Shown: positions 6,815-13,876, counted from the first letter of the stretch. The stretch: 39,402 nucleotides of DNA from a virus (IMGVR_UViG_3300037119_011606:1-39402), one strand, 5' to 3'. Numbers and translations: made by a program. The notes: a model not told the origin generated them from the letters alone.

Positions 6815-7644
6815 AACCATTCCTCTATTCTGGTGTTCGGGTACACCAAACAGCCCAGACTTGGAAATGTCGCATCCTCACCCCAGAACTCCATACCTGT
6901 AAGCTCGGGGTTAGCCGTACAGTTAAGGACCGTGAAGCCAAACTCCATGCCGCCGATTGCATTACCCTTGGAATCGGTCACCGGCCTACTGTGGTGACGT
7001 ATGTTGACCCGGAAGATGTGTTGAGTGTGTTGGAACCCTTCCCGCTCATACGCTCCCGTCCAAGCCCTTCTACTCTTCACCTCTCCCTTACTGACATACT
7101 CTGTGTCGGCCCACACCTGACCCAACCTATGACTACAAATGAAGTGGATACCGTGGTTTTGTGGAACCATGAGTAAGTTAGTCATGTACGCGTTGACGAC
7201 ATCGTAACTGGATTGAGCCACACCCTTGACCGCTCCTTGTTCAGCGATCCTGAGTATTCGCCAGACGGCATCCCCCGTGTCCATAGCCAGCGTGCGAATG
7301 GCCCCAGACTTACATAGGTTATTGACTCCTGTGTATATCTGTCCCCAGGCTTCCTCACACATCGGCCTCAACGCTTCAATATTCCGGGTAGAGGGTAGCT
7401 TGACGTCCAAGAAGAATAGATCCTTTCGTTTCTTCTCGACAATCATTTTTTCTTCTACATCGTCCGTCCCCATGTCAATGTTGATATGACCAACAGGACC
7501 AGGGGTATCCCGCAGCATGAAGTCTGTCTTACCCGAACGTGGTAGGCCCTCGCTACCAATCCACAGCCTACGTTGTCCCGCTTCCCGTACCCGCCCCGGC
7601 CGGAAGCCGCTTTCTTCGATGAGTGATAACTGTTGTGGTGTCAT
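6811..7644 (-). CDS. Sak4-like RecA-fold ATPase (single-strand annealing/recombination)
   Basis: A 277-residue P-loop ATPase with Walker A GLPRSGKT (33-40), an early IDMGTDD loop, and a Walker B-like strand TLAMDTGDAVW near residue 118. The compact RecA core and small-phage context match the Sak4 group of phage recombinases. Candidate SSB and nuclease genes lie just upstream, so the three could form one recombination set. The ATG is 2 nt after the preceding stop and has only a weak, distant Shine-Dalgarno site. A DnaB- or RepA-like ATPase is a less likely alternative. Confidence 0.8.
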   Translation of the reverse strand: MTPQQLSLIEESGFRPGRVREAGQRRLWIGSEGLPRSGKTDFMLRDTPGPVGHINIDMGTDDVEEKMIVEKKRKDLFFLDVKLPSTRNIEALRPMCEEAWGQIYTGVNNLCKSGAIRTLAMDTGDAVWRILRIAEQGAVKGVAQSSYDVVNAYMTNLLMVPQNHGIHFICSHRLGQVWADTEYVSKGEVKSRRAWTGAYEREGFQHTQHIFRVNIRHHSRPVTDSKGNAIGGMEFGFTVLNCTANPELTGMEFWGEDATFPSLGCLVYPNTRIEEWL

Positions 7645-7646
7645 GA

Positions 7647-7874
7647 CTAATTAAGTGTTGGGTCCTTCGGTGGTGTTACTTCGTCTACAACTCTGGCTTC
7701 AGTTGTTATCAACTGTAGTACCGTTTCAATGGCCGGAAACGCTGGAGAATCTTTAGCCACTATATAAATACGTATCTTCCTGACGCTCGATGCCGCATCC
7801 ATACTGGCGTAATCCGAATCATTGTTTGATACCAAACCAATAGCCTGTACGATTCTGATTAGTAGTTGCTTCAT
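7647..7874 (-). CDS. Small hypothetical protein
   Basis: A 75-residue protein of unknown function. The N-terminus is hydrophobic (LLIRIVQAIGLV), followed by a Ser/Asp-rich loop and KIRIYIVAKDSPAFPAIETV, probably a small alpha/beta fold. A GCAGGT sequence precedes the ATG, and the gene sits between the nuclease and the Sak4-like ATPase with gaps of 19 and 2 nt. No motif suggests a role. Confidence 0.7.
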   Translation of the reverse strand: MKQLLIRIVQAIGLVSNNDSDYASMDAASSVRKIRIYIVAKDSPAFPAIETVLQLITTEARVVDEVTPPKDPTLN

Positions 7875-7893
7875 TACCTGCTACTTTCCTTTC

Positions 7894-8556
7894 TTAATCT
7901 ACGTCATCAATGAGGTATTGATCCTCATCTACTCCCAAGTGCCTGTTGTTGACCAACATATCCCAGTTTTCATCAATCTCAAATTGAGAAAATTCAAACT
8001 CGAATATGCAATATAGTGGCTTCTTAGTCTCCCAATCCTTTCCCCAACTCCCCCGCATGAACAGAACGTGAAGGGTACACCAACGGGTTTCAAGCGATTT
8101 GCAATAACCCATCATTTGACTTCTCCACATCCAGAATCTCTTATCCAGAAATCCCAGACTAGGGTCAGCCAGTATCTTACGTGCTGACTTGTGGGTTGTC
8201 TTAGCTTCAACCAGGGTTACACCCCCGAAGTCTTTAGGCGGCTTACGTGCCCAAACCTTGGTGTACTCCCCGGCCGTAGTATCCTTGATCCCGTCGTATG
8301 ACTGTTTGATCCCGTCTAACTCCACTTCCGGAGGATGGTACAGGACCTCCGGGTGGTACTTACGAAAGACGTAATCCTCAAACGCTAGACCTATTAGGAC
8401 AAGTAACTTGTCCATGATGTCTTCACCCGCGTACTTGGTATCAAGGAACCCAGAACGTAGGGCTATACTCCGAATGACTGACGACTGGTGTATACCTCCT
8501 GAACGTCTCGGGTCACGGGTCAACTCTAACTCATACGGTATTTGGATTACGTTCAT
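7894..8556 (-). CDS. PD-(D/E)XK nuclease, Cas4/YqaJ-like
   Basis: A 220-residue nuclease. The motif is read as ELDGIKQSYDGIKDTT (about 78-93, supplying the Asp) followed by VTLVEAKTTHK (the E-x-K strand, about 113-123), with an early IGLAFEDYV helix that supplies the usual upstream Glu. This fits exonucleases of the PD-(D/E)XK superfamily used in phage recombination. It follows the candidate SSB gene and precedes a Sak4-like ATPase, a plausible exonuclease/annealase pairing. ATG is preceded by a GGAAG site and by a palindrome copy and terminator, so it may be expressed separately from the SSB gene. Confidence 0.82.
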   Translation of the reverse strand: MNVIQIPYELELTRDPRRSGGIHQSSVIRSIALRSGFLDTKYAGEDIMDKLLVLIGLAFEDYVFRKYHPEVLYHPPEVELDGIKQSYDGIKDTTAGEYTKVWARKPPKDFGGVTLVEAKTTHKSARKILADPSLGFLDKRFWMWRSQMMGYCKSLETRWCTLHVLFMRGSWGKDWETKKPLYCIFEFEFSQFEIDENWDMLVNNRHLGVDEDQYLIDDVD

Positions 8557-8569
8557 GGACCGGCTTCCG

Positions 8570-8582
8570 TTTACTTAGTAAA
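8570..8582. repeat. Dispersed palindrome TTTACTWAGTAAA, copy 4
   Basis: Exact copy between the terminator at 8593-8616 and the ribosome-binding site of the nuclease gene. Confidence 0.95.
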
Positions 8583-8592
8583 TTTCCAATAG

Positions 8593-8616
8593 AAAAGGGG
8601 CCATGTTTCGGCCCCC
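8593..8616 (-). terminator. Rho-independent terminator after the SSB-like gene
   Basis: On the minus strand a GGGGCC/GGCCCC stem with a 7-nt loop is followed by TTTTCT. It lies downstream of the SSB-like gene stop and would limit readthrough into the nuclease gene. Confidence 0.8.
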
Positions 8617-8650
8617 TCTCTTCCCCGTACTGCGTCCGCTTCAGCCCCGG

Positions 8651-9646
8651 TTAGGACTTACCTTTGACGGCGTTAGGGCCGTCGATTCTCCAGCCGACGT
8701 TGTTGAGCAGTGCGCCCAACTTGTTCAGGTCCTTAACAGCCGCGATAACCGCCGTTTTTACCGAATCGTTCTGGTCGGCCACCGCTTTAGTTACGGCGCC
8801 CCGAATCAAGGCCAGCATAACGGAATCCTGGTCCTTACCCTTGGCCGTCATGATCTCATCAATCAAGTTAACGGCTAGGTCGTCGGCATCATCGGACCCT
8901 CCAGAGTCACCGCCATCAGACCCGCTGTCCGCTGCATGATCCACCGCTCTACCATTTGTCTTGCCACCAGCCGCCGCAGTGGTTGTGCGCTCGACTGCCT
9001 TGCCCGCCTTGATTTTCTTGTCATCGGCTAGGGTGCTGTGTTCGATGTCTTCCGGAACTACTACAGTCTGCTTGTCCATACGGCGACGTGCGGCCGTAGC
9101 CTTGGCATCCTCCGCACCGGCAAGTTTGGTGTTGGTTGTCTCCTCGGGAAGGTCAGGTGCATACGGGTCTTCCCGTAGTTTGACCACCGCGCCGTTGAGC
9201 CCGTACACGCCGTACTTGCACAACCGGTCAATATCGTAGCCGCAATTGAGGAGATTGGTAATGAAGATTGAAGCCTTGGACTCTTTCCAAAGCCCTTTTT
9301 TAGACGAACGCGGGTGCAAAATGACGAACGAACCGACGTTGGTTTTGGATACCGTTTCGTCATCCTCGGAGGGAACAAAGTTGACAGCTTCACCGGCCGA
9401 AAGCCATTGATCCCTTACGATCTGTTGGCCTTTGTCGTCCTTCGACTTGGTTTTGCCGTCGTCATCCAACTGCGTCATGTTCAGGTGCAGACAAGTGTTT
9501 TCCTTGGACCCAGGAAACGGCTTCCCGTCTTTGTCTTTCGCCTGATGAACAGCGTATTCGACCAAGTTCAAGAGGTAATACCCTGGTCGAAAACTGAAAC
9601 CGCCCCCGGTCATATTATCCGGGTGCATTAAATTCTGCTTTGCCAT
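8651..9646 (-). CDS. Putative single-stranded DNA-binding protein
   Basis: A 331-residue protein. The first 165 residues look like a beta-rich binding domain (NLVEYAVHQAKD, VGSFVILHPRS, GLNGAVVKL). A low-complexity linker follows, ending in an acidic/Gly stretch around 240-255 (DSGSDGGDSGGSDD). The C-terminal 75 residues are helical. Globular domain plus acidic flexible region suits a phage SSB, and it is the first protein of a strongly expressed unit with its own promoter region, terminator and AAGGAAAG site. It adjoins recombination nuclease and ATPase genes. The SSB call rests on architecture and context, not on a diagnostic motif. Confidence 0.6.
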   Translation of the reverse strand: MAKQNLMHPDNMTGGGFSFRPGYYLLNLVEYAVHQAKDKDGKPFPGSKENTCLHLNMTQLDDDGKTKSKDDKGQQIVRDQWLSAGEAVNFVPSEDDETVSKTNVGSFVILHPRSSKKGLWKESKASIFITNLLNCGYDIDRLCKYGVYGLNGAVVKLREDPYAPDLPEETTNTKLAGAEDAKATAARRRMDKQTVVVPEDIEHSTLADDKKIKAGKAVERTTTAAAGGKTNGRAVDHAADSGSDGGDSGGSDDADDLAVNLIDEIMTAKGKDQDSVMLALIRGAVTKAVADQNDSVKTAVIAAVKDLNKLGALLNNVGWRIDGPNAVKGKS

Positions 9647-9671
9647 TACTTTCCTTTCTTCTGTGCTTTCT

Positions 9672-9690
9672 GGTTGTTACTGTAACTACC
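9672..9690. promoter_or_regulatory. Candidate operator upstream of the SSB-like gene
   Basis: A 19-bp inverted repeat GGTTGTTACTGTAACTACC with one mismatched pair and a TTAC-T-GTAA core. It starts just downstream of a TTGACA hexamer (9700-9695), where an operator over the -10/start region would lie. Confidence 0.45.
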
Positions 9691-9694
9691 GACT

Positions 9695-9729
9695 TGTCAA
9701 GCCTACTACAAATGACTGCTAATTGTCAA
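9695..9729 (-). promoter_or_regulatory. Promoter region with two TTGACA boxes ahead of the SSB-like gene
   Basis: The first TTGACA (9729-9724) overlaps the stop codon of the 9905 gene and is followed by ATTAGCAGTCATTTG, like the spacers of the promoters at 4594 and 12283. A second TTGACA is at 9700-9695. Neither has a good -10 at 17 bp, so the exact promoter is unclear. Weak choices are TAGGCT for the first and TAACAA for the second. Confidence 0.4.
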
Positions 9730-9905
9730 CTACTAAAGATCGGGCATTCAGGAACTTTCTCCCAAAAGTCCTTATTTAACCCGCAGTAATCACAACACGT
9801 ACTGGCTGGCATATCGCTAACGTGGGTGGTTGGTGGTTTGACCGGCTTAGGCTCAGTGATCTTACCAGTCTTAACTACTTGCGAAACGTGTACCGGCTTT
9901 GTCAC
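9726..9905 (-). CDS. Small Cys-containing protein (59 aa)
   Basis: A short gene overlapping the end of the preceding gene by 35 nt. It begins with GTG 9 nt after a strong GAGGAGG ribosome-binding site and ends in a TGA that is part of a TTGACA promoter box. The product is Pro/Thr/Val-rich for 35 residues and then has CCDYCGLNKDFWEKVPEC, a Cys cluster that could bind a metal. The strong start site and the Cys pattern make a real gene likely. No family recognised. Confidence 0.6.
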   Translation of the reverse strand: MTKPVHVSQVVKTGKITEPKPVKPPTTHVSDMPASTCCDYCGLNKDFWEKVPECPIFSS

Positions 9906-10098
9906 TCTTACTTACCTCCTCAATCTTGACTTTATACTCCACTTGTTTCTCATCACATGCTACAACCACACCGGAAAAGTCATAACCGTCGATGTGAAAC
10001 TGCACCTCACAGCCCACAGCATCCAAGTCGATGATTCCATCCCCAGGGCTGAACGGTACCACACGTCCTTTGTACGTTTGGAAATCAATATAACTCAT
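9871..10098 (-). CDS. Small hypothetical protein after the helicase
   Basis: A 75-residue, probably beta-rich protein (YKGRVVPFSPGDGIIDLDAV, then EVQFHIDGYDFSGVVVACDE). It resembles a small barrel fold, but this cannot be confirmed by eye. The ATG overlaps the helicase TGA as ATGA, so it is translated with the helicase. Possible helicase accessory or expression modifier; unknown. Confidence 0.75.
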   Translation of the reverse strand: MSYIDFQTYKGRVVPFSPGDGIIDLDAVGCEVQFHIDGYDFSGVVVACDEKQVEYKVKIEEVSKSDKAGTRFASS

Positions 10099-11669
10099 TG
10101 CACGACCCTCGTAATTGGTTTAGGTAAGAAACTCATGGATTGATAACGATTGTGAAAGTCAGGAGTTGCAAGGTAGGAGTATCGACGCCAGAACCAAGAC
10201 ATGTTTTCATCCATGATGATCGTCTCGCACCTATCGGAGTGTTGACGTCTAGGTCTACCAGCCGCTTGGTCCATCAGTTGCATGGTGTGATGGGCCGTGT
10301 ACTCCCTATCAACACACTCGCGGGCTACTACGATAGGGTGGGAACGATCTGGGAAGGGTACCTTGGGTATAACCATGTACTCAGCTTCAGCGCCAGGGAA
10401 GTTATAACCAGTCGCCACCGACGGACTAATAAACGCATACGGTGCTGGCATCTTCTTGAACCGTTCTACGGCCGCGTCGATGTTGTCACCCTCCCGGTTG
10501 AACATCATCGTGCGCTGGAACTTAGACCGCTCCCGAATCATGTTAGTAAGTCGGTAGCTGTTACAGAAGATTAGGCCCTTGCGATCCTGCCTGACCCGTA
10601 GGAAGTTATCAATCCCCCGCACCATCTCGACATAGTCTTGCTCCTCAGATCCTTGTTTAATGTTGGCGATGGGTACATGGTACACAGGGGAGTTATCGGT
10701 GGGGAATGGAGAGGCATACTGGAAGAACTCCATTTCACTACCTTTCACGCCGCACATCCACATTGACTTAGGCCGGATACTGGCAGATAGGAAGGTGACC
10801 TTTGGTACCCCTTTGTACAACACCCGTTCGGCATAGGGTGCAATACGTATGGGGTCCAGGATGTAACCCTCATCGGTACCCTCAACCGTCCAGGAGTCCG
10901 GCCGCATCAACATCAAAGTGGCCAGTTTCTTGGAGAGGTTACTGTAGTGGTGGACGTTCTCAACCCACGACGTAGGAGGGTTTGGTGTGCGGCTTACCTT
11001 GGTCTCCCACTCTCTTAGTATTGAGTCACACGATGGCTTATGACGTCCAGCCCAGGCTTTCCACTCACTAAGGTCATTGTTGATAGTGGGCCAGCCCGAC
11101 TTCAACATCAACTTAACTTCATGCTTACTCAACCTAACCTGCATGGCGTCTGCAATCGCCCCGTAGACTTCATGACCCTCATCCAATATCAACCGGTCTA
11201 TCTGGCCAATCCCTACACCATACTGCTGTGCGGCAATTAAGTAAGCGTAGTTGGTGATGACTAAGTTACTACTCAACGCGGTAAAGTAGGCTGACGAACT
11301 AGCACAACCGGGAGTACCCACAAACATACACCGGCCGTGACTGCCTTTCTCACAAGTCCAGTCATCCAACCCACCGTCACATTGGTAGTTGGCTTTACCC
11401 ATGATGTTGACTAAGCCACTTTGGGCGAAGTCCCTCATGTACTGGTGTTGAAGTCCTTTAGTCCGGGTTGCTATTACTACCCGTTCCTTGGTGAGTCTTT
11501 GAAGGGCCACCGCGAACAATGACTTACCTATCCCGGTGGGTGCTGCTACTCCTTGGAATCTCTTCTCGCTATTGGCTACATCCAGTAGCATTGATTCCTG
11601 ACTGTCTCGCCATTCTGTAAACTGTCTTGGTAAACCTAATTCCAGTGGTGATGGAATCTTGTTATACAT
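10095..11669 (-). CDS. DinG/XPD-family SF2 helicase with an Fe-S cluster motif
   Basis: A 524-residue helicase. Walker A APTGIGKS lies near residue 43, the DEGH box near 163, and four Cys at about 97, 106, 114 and 122 sit between them, as in the Fe-S cluster domain of XPD and DinG. The second RecA domain shows VTFLSAS, GLIFCNSY, SPSVATGYNFPG and QAAGRPRR, the usual motifs III-VI. It should unwind DNA 5' to 3'. I chose ATG at 11669 (AAGGA just upstream) over a GTG one codon earlier. It overlaps the small HTH gene by 8 nt and is the main helicase visible in the genome. Confidence 0.93.
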   Translation of the reverse strand: MYNKIPSPLELGLPRQFTEWRDSQESMLLDVANSEKRFQGVAAPTGIGKSLFAVALQRLTKERVVIATRTKGLQHQYMRDFAQSGLVNIMGKANYQCDGGLDDWTCEKGSHGRCMFVGTPGCASSSAYFTALSSNLVITNYAYLIAAQQYGVGIGQIDRLILDEGHEVYGAIADAMQVRLSKHEVKLMLKSGWPTINNDLSEWKAWAGRHKPSCDSILREWETKVSRTPNPPTSWVENVHHYSNLSKKLATLMLMRPDSWTVEGTDEGYILDPIRIAPYAERVLYKGVPKVTFLSASIRPKSMWMCGVKGSEMEFFQYASPFPTDNSPVYHVPIANIKQGSEEQDYVEMVRGIDNFLRVRQDRKGLIFCNSYRLTNMIRERSKFQRTMMFNREGDNIDAAVERFKKMPAPYAFISPSVATGYNFPGAEAEYMVIPKVPFPDRSHPIVVARECVDREYTAHHTMQLMDQAAGRPRRQHSDRCETIIMDENMSWFWRRYSYLATPDFHNRYQSMSFLPKPITRVVQ

Positions 11670-11874
11670 CACTTTCCTTTCGCGCTACGATTCTCTGTGT
11701 TCTCCAAGGTGTATTATTCGTACCGGCTGGTGTTTCCACCGCTCTTTCCACACTATACATCTGGCGATTCATCCGGTTTATTAAAGTCTTTGCCGGAATG
11801 CCACTCAATTTAGCCAGCCCGTCTATCGTATAGTACTTCCCTTGGTACTTGTAATAGTGTTGGCGTGAAATCAT
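11662..11874 (-). CDS. Small helix-turn-helix protein
   Basis: A 70-residue protein whose core YYTIDGLAKLSGIPAKTLIN (15-34) followed by RMNRQMYSVERAVETP is the short helix-turn-helix found in many phage regulators and in homing-endonuclease DNA-binding regions. An upstream GTG in frame would place the promoter -10 box inside the gene, so I use the ATG at 11874. It has its own promoter and is followed by the helicase with an 8-nt overlap. It could regulate the replication operon and is one of two candidate binders of the dispersed palindrome. Confidence 0.8.
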   Translation of the reverse strand: MISRQHYYKYQGKYYTIDGLAKLSGIPAKTLINRMNRQMYSVERAVETPAGTNNTPWRTQRIVARKESDV

Positions 11875-11908
11875 CCTAACCCCATATACATGAATTACAT
11901 ACGGGGGT

Positions 11909-11938
11909 ATTGTAACATACACTTAACAGGGGTGTCAA
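11909..11938 (-). promoter_or_regulatory. Sigma70-like promoter for the 11874 HTH gene and helicase (TTGACA-N18-TACAAT)
   Basis: The -35 TTGACA is at 11938-11933 and the -10 TACAAT at 11914-11909 with an 18-bp spacer. A transcription start near 11902 gives a leader of about 28 nt. The sequence upstream of the -35 (ATAAGCCAT) repeats part of the spacer of the other early promoters. Confidence 0.55.
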
Positions 11939-11971
11939 ATGGCTTATAGGAGAGGTTAAAGGAGGGGAAAG

Positions 11972-11984
11972 TTTACTAAGTAAA
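11972..11984. repeat. Dispersed palindrome TTTACTWAGTAAA, copy 5, beside the repressor-like gene
   Basis: Exact copy just downstream of the XRE-like gene and upstream of the 11938 promoter. It has T at the centre on the coding strand, unlike the other intergenic copies. Confidence 0.95.
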
Positions 11985-11995
11985 TTACCGTAATT
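11983..11995. promoter_or_regulatory. Second palindrome AATTACCGTAATT abutting copy 5
   Basis: A perfect 13-bp palindrome around a single central base, overlapping copy 5 by two bases and the stop codon of the XRE-like gene by two. Its TTAC-C-GTAA core uses the same half-site as the dispersed palindrome with closer spacing. Confidence 0.5.
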
Positions 11996-12245
11996 AGTCT
12001 TCGTATAGCAGGGAATACAACTTAGTCATACTGATTTTCGTCCGGTCTGACAACCTACGAAACAGTACGACACTCGGCACACGGGTACCATTGAGTACCC
12101 TCCAGAGGTGGGACTTATCGACTCCGATATCACCAGCTAGTCTGGTCAAGCCGGTAGCATCCGGCCGTCCGAACAACGCCCTACATACCGCAACAGGTAT
12201 ACTGATTGGTTTCCCTGTACCCTTACGCTTTTTAACGGCCACCAT
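11994..12245 (-). CDS. XRE-type helix-turn-helix regulator (candidate repressor)
   Basis: An 83-residue protein with a basic N-terminus (VAVKKRKGTGK) and an XRE/Cro-like helix-turn-helix around 32-58: TGLTRLAGDIGVDKSHLWRV followed by LNGTRVPS. It is short for a phage repressor and lacks a dimerisation or cleavage domain. Its promoter has consensus boxes and the predicted transcript begins 2-4 nt before the ATG, so translation should be leaderless. Two palindromes lie at its 3' end. It is the best candidate to bind the dispersed TTTACTWAGTAAA sites, but this is inference from position. Confidence 0.82.
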   Translation of the reverse strand: MVAVKKRKGTGKPISIPVAVCRALFGRPDATGLTRLAGDIGVDKSHLWRVLNGTRVPSVVLFRRLSDRTKISMTKLYSLLYED

Positions 12246-12254
12246 GTCTCAACT

Positions 12255-12283
12255 AGTATAGACACATGATGGCTAATTGTCAA
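12255..12283 (-). promoter_or_regulatory. Strong sigma70-like promoter for the XRE-like gene (TTGACA-N17-TATACT)
   Basis: A consensus -35 at 12283-12278 overlaps the upstream gene's TGA stop. A 17-bp spacer beginning ATTAGCCATCATGTG leads to the TATACT -10 at 12260-12255. The start site is predicted at 12247-12249, directly before the ATG at 12245. Confidence 0.75.
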
Positions 12284-12696
12284 TTGGAGGTCTTACGTTG
12301 ACGGCCCTCTGTCAGGTCCCTAAGACGTTGTAGCTCCAGCAGTAACCTAGAGTTATCTTCGCTATAACGTTTCAGTTCCGCCCGCACAGCGATCAATTCA
12401 TTATCACAAAGAGCACTCTTCACCCGTATATCGAATAGCTCAGACTGCTTAGTCTGAAGTCTTTCTTCCAGTTCTTTGATCTCAATCTCTTGTATCTCGT
12501 ACTTCTTTTGCATCCATGCATTGATCCCCCCGGACTCTTCATGAAGTAACTTATCCAGGTTCATCCTACGGTCCATGTACTTCCCATAGATGAATGCAAT
12601 CAACTTCAAGCCACCGTAACTACCCAAGGCTGTCCCCAGTAACTTCCACGCCTCACTAGGCAGAATGGGGGAGGTAGGAACGGGGAGGTTTTCCAT
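12280..12696 (-). CDS. Membrane-anchored coiled-coil protein, spanin-like
   Basis: A 138-residue protein with one hydrophobic segment (about 18-36, LLGTALGSYGGLKLIAFIYG), then a long charged coiled coil (about 60-130, with IKELEERLQTKQSELFDI). This is the layout of an inner-membrane spanin (Rz-like) subunit, and it follows two other membrane proteins. No Rz1-like lipoprotein overlaps it, so it could instead be a membrane scaffold. It overlaps the upstream gene by 41 nt. The lysis role is inferred from topology and neighbours. Confidence 0.6.
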   Translation of the reverse strand: MENLPVPTSPILPSEAWKLLGTALGSYGGLKLIAFIYGKYMDRRMNLDKLLHEESGGINAWMQKKYEIQEIEIKELEERLQTKQSELFDIRVKSALCDNELIAVRAELKRYSEDNSRLLLELQRLRDLTEGRQRKTSN

Positions 12697-13078
12697 TACG
12701 TGCTTGAGTTTCCATAATTCTGTGCTGATATACGTATATACAGCCAGAAAAGAAAGTAATGACTGGTGCTACTCCGGAAGTCATCGGAAATCCTTGGAAA
12801 TTTCCCCATGCCTTAATAGTTACCACAAACCAAAGCACAGTGATAACCCCGGCCGCGTGTTGGATCTTGGATCGTTCATTGAAATAGCTACCCCAAGCCA
12901 TCCAACCGCCGCACAGCCACCACGTACCAGACCACAGCCATGCTGGAGCTAAAAACTCAAACAGCAATCTATCGGAATGACCCCACAACGCAGTGAAGTA
13001 TGAAACGATTCCCATCGACATACACAGACTCACAACCAACCATTCCAGGTAGTGAGTATCACGACCACGGTAAGGCAT
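12656..13078 (-). CDS. Integral membrane protein, about four transmembrane segments
   Basis: A 140-residue protein with four hydrophobic segments, near 13-32, 42-62, 74-94 and 98-115 (for example VVSLCMSMGIVSYFTALW and GVITVLWFVVTIKAW). The long frame is open upstream, but the ATG at 13078 has an AAGGAG site 5 nt away and is the sensible start. It lies between a two-segment holin-like protein and a spanin-like protein. It may be a second holin or antiholin, but no family is recognised. Confidence 0.68.
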   Translation of the reverse strand: MPYRGRDTHYLEWLVVSLCMSMGIVSYFTALWGHSDRLLFEFLAPAWLWSGTWWLCGGWMAWGSYFNERSKIQHAAGVITVLWFVVTIKAWGNFQGFPMTSGVAPVITFFSGCIYVYQHRIMETQARNGKPPRSYLPHSA

Positions 13079-13088
13079 TCTACTCCTT

Positions 13089-13358
13089 TCACTTGGGCTT
13101 GTGATCCTCCAGTTCGGCCACCGCTTCAATCTTCTTTTCCTGGAGTTTCTGTTCTGACCCCCGGCTGTCTCGGGCAACCAGGAAGGCCCGCCAGATTGAT
13201 CCCCCCGACATTAGACCGGTGAGGAATGACAACCATTGTACATAGTAATTCTCCTTGTTGATAAGGCCAGCCGGAGCCTCATGGAGAATGATGGATATGA
13301 CCGTGAAAACCCCCGCGATCGTACCCCAAAACGACGTATAACTGATCCTGTTAAACAA
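13089..13358 (-). CDS. Holin-like small membrane protein
   Basis: An 89-residue protein with two membrane segments (about 9-26 and 41-60) and a charged, helical C-terminus (EQKLQEKKIEAVAELEDHKP). This is the size and topology of class II holins. The start appears to be TTG after a GGGGG site, and no Met occurs early in the frame. It is the first gene after the terminator at 13392-13418 in a three-gene membrane cassette. The holin call is by topology only; no endolysin gene accompanies it. Confidence 0.6.
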   Translation of the reverse strand: MFNRISYTSFWGTIAGVFTVISIILHEAPAGLINKENYYVQWLSFLTGLMSGGSIWRAFLVARDSRGSEQKLQEKKIEAVAELEDHKPK

Positions 13359-13391
13359 GTTACAATTCCCCCTAAGTTATAGTAACACAAA

Positions 13392-13418
13392 GGAAAACCC
13401 CGGTAGGTGACCGGGGTT
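13392..13418 (-). terminator. Rho-independent terminator after the tail-tip/hypothetical genes
   Basis: A 9-bp AACCCCGGT/ACCGGGGTT stem with a 5-nt loop is followed by TTTTCCTTTG on the minus strand. It separates the structural operon from the membrane-protein cassette. Confidence 0.85.
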
Positions 13419-13427
13419 CATCGCTAA

Positions 13428-13440
13428 TTTACTTAGTAAA
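13428..13440. repeat. Dispersed palindrome TTTACTWAGTAAA, copy 6
   Basis: Exact copy between the stop of the 13876 gene and the terminator stem, so transcripts cross it before the terminator. Confidence 0.95.
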
Positions 13441-13453
13441 CGCCACCGTCAGG

Positions 13454-13876
13454 TTAGACCTTTGTAAGTTCCCTTGCTCGGGGGGTCCGTGGCGACCTCC
13501 GTAGCTCAGACGCCTGTAACCCCTCGGTAGGTGTCGGCGTTGGCCCCTGGTCTTCTGCTGCGATCTCAGCGGGGGTCCTGTACTCAACCACTTCCACCCC
13601 TTCGATGTCCGGGTCAGTGGTCCATCCGTTCATCAGGTCGTTAAAGAACTTCATGGCTTCGGCTTCGAGCTTGGCCCGGTTCTTAACGATTACCTGATTG
13701 GGACGGGTAGGGTCAGAAATCGTGTATTCATCAATCTGGCCCACGTCCATCTTCTCTTGCTCCCGCTTGTTGAATGCGAGGGCGCCATTGTAGTCAGCCG
13801 CCAACCTTTGATTTTCCCGCTCCATCTCGGCGACAAGATCATCAATGATCGACTTCACTGCACGCTGGATATTCAT
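13454..13876 (-). CDS. Hypothetical protein, helical with Pro/Thr-rich tail
   Basis: A 140-residue acidic protein. The first half is probably helical (IIDDLVAEMERENQRLAADY); the second half has a VEVVEYRTPAEIAAED segment and a disordered Pro/Thr/Arg-rich tail (PTPTPTEGLQASELRRSPRT). The ATG directly follows the TAA of the previous gene (TAAATG), with AAGGAGAAG upstream. It is last in the structural operon. Function unknown; a small virion or tail-assembly protein is possible. Confidence 0.72.
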   Translation of the reverse strand: MNIQRAVKSIIDDLVAEMERENQRLAADYNGALAFNKREQEKMDVGQIDEYTISDPTRPNQVIVKNRAKLEAEAMKFFNDLMNGWTTDPDIEGVEVVEYRTPAEIAAEDQGPTPTPTEGLQASELRRSPRTPRARELTKV

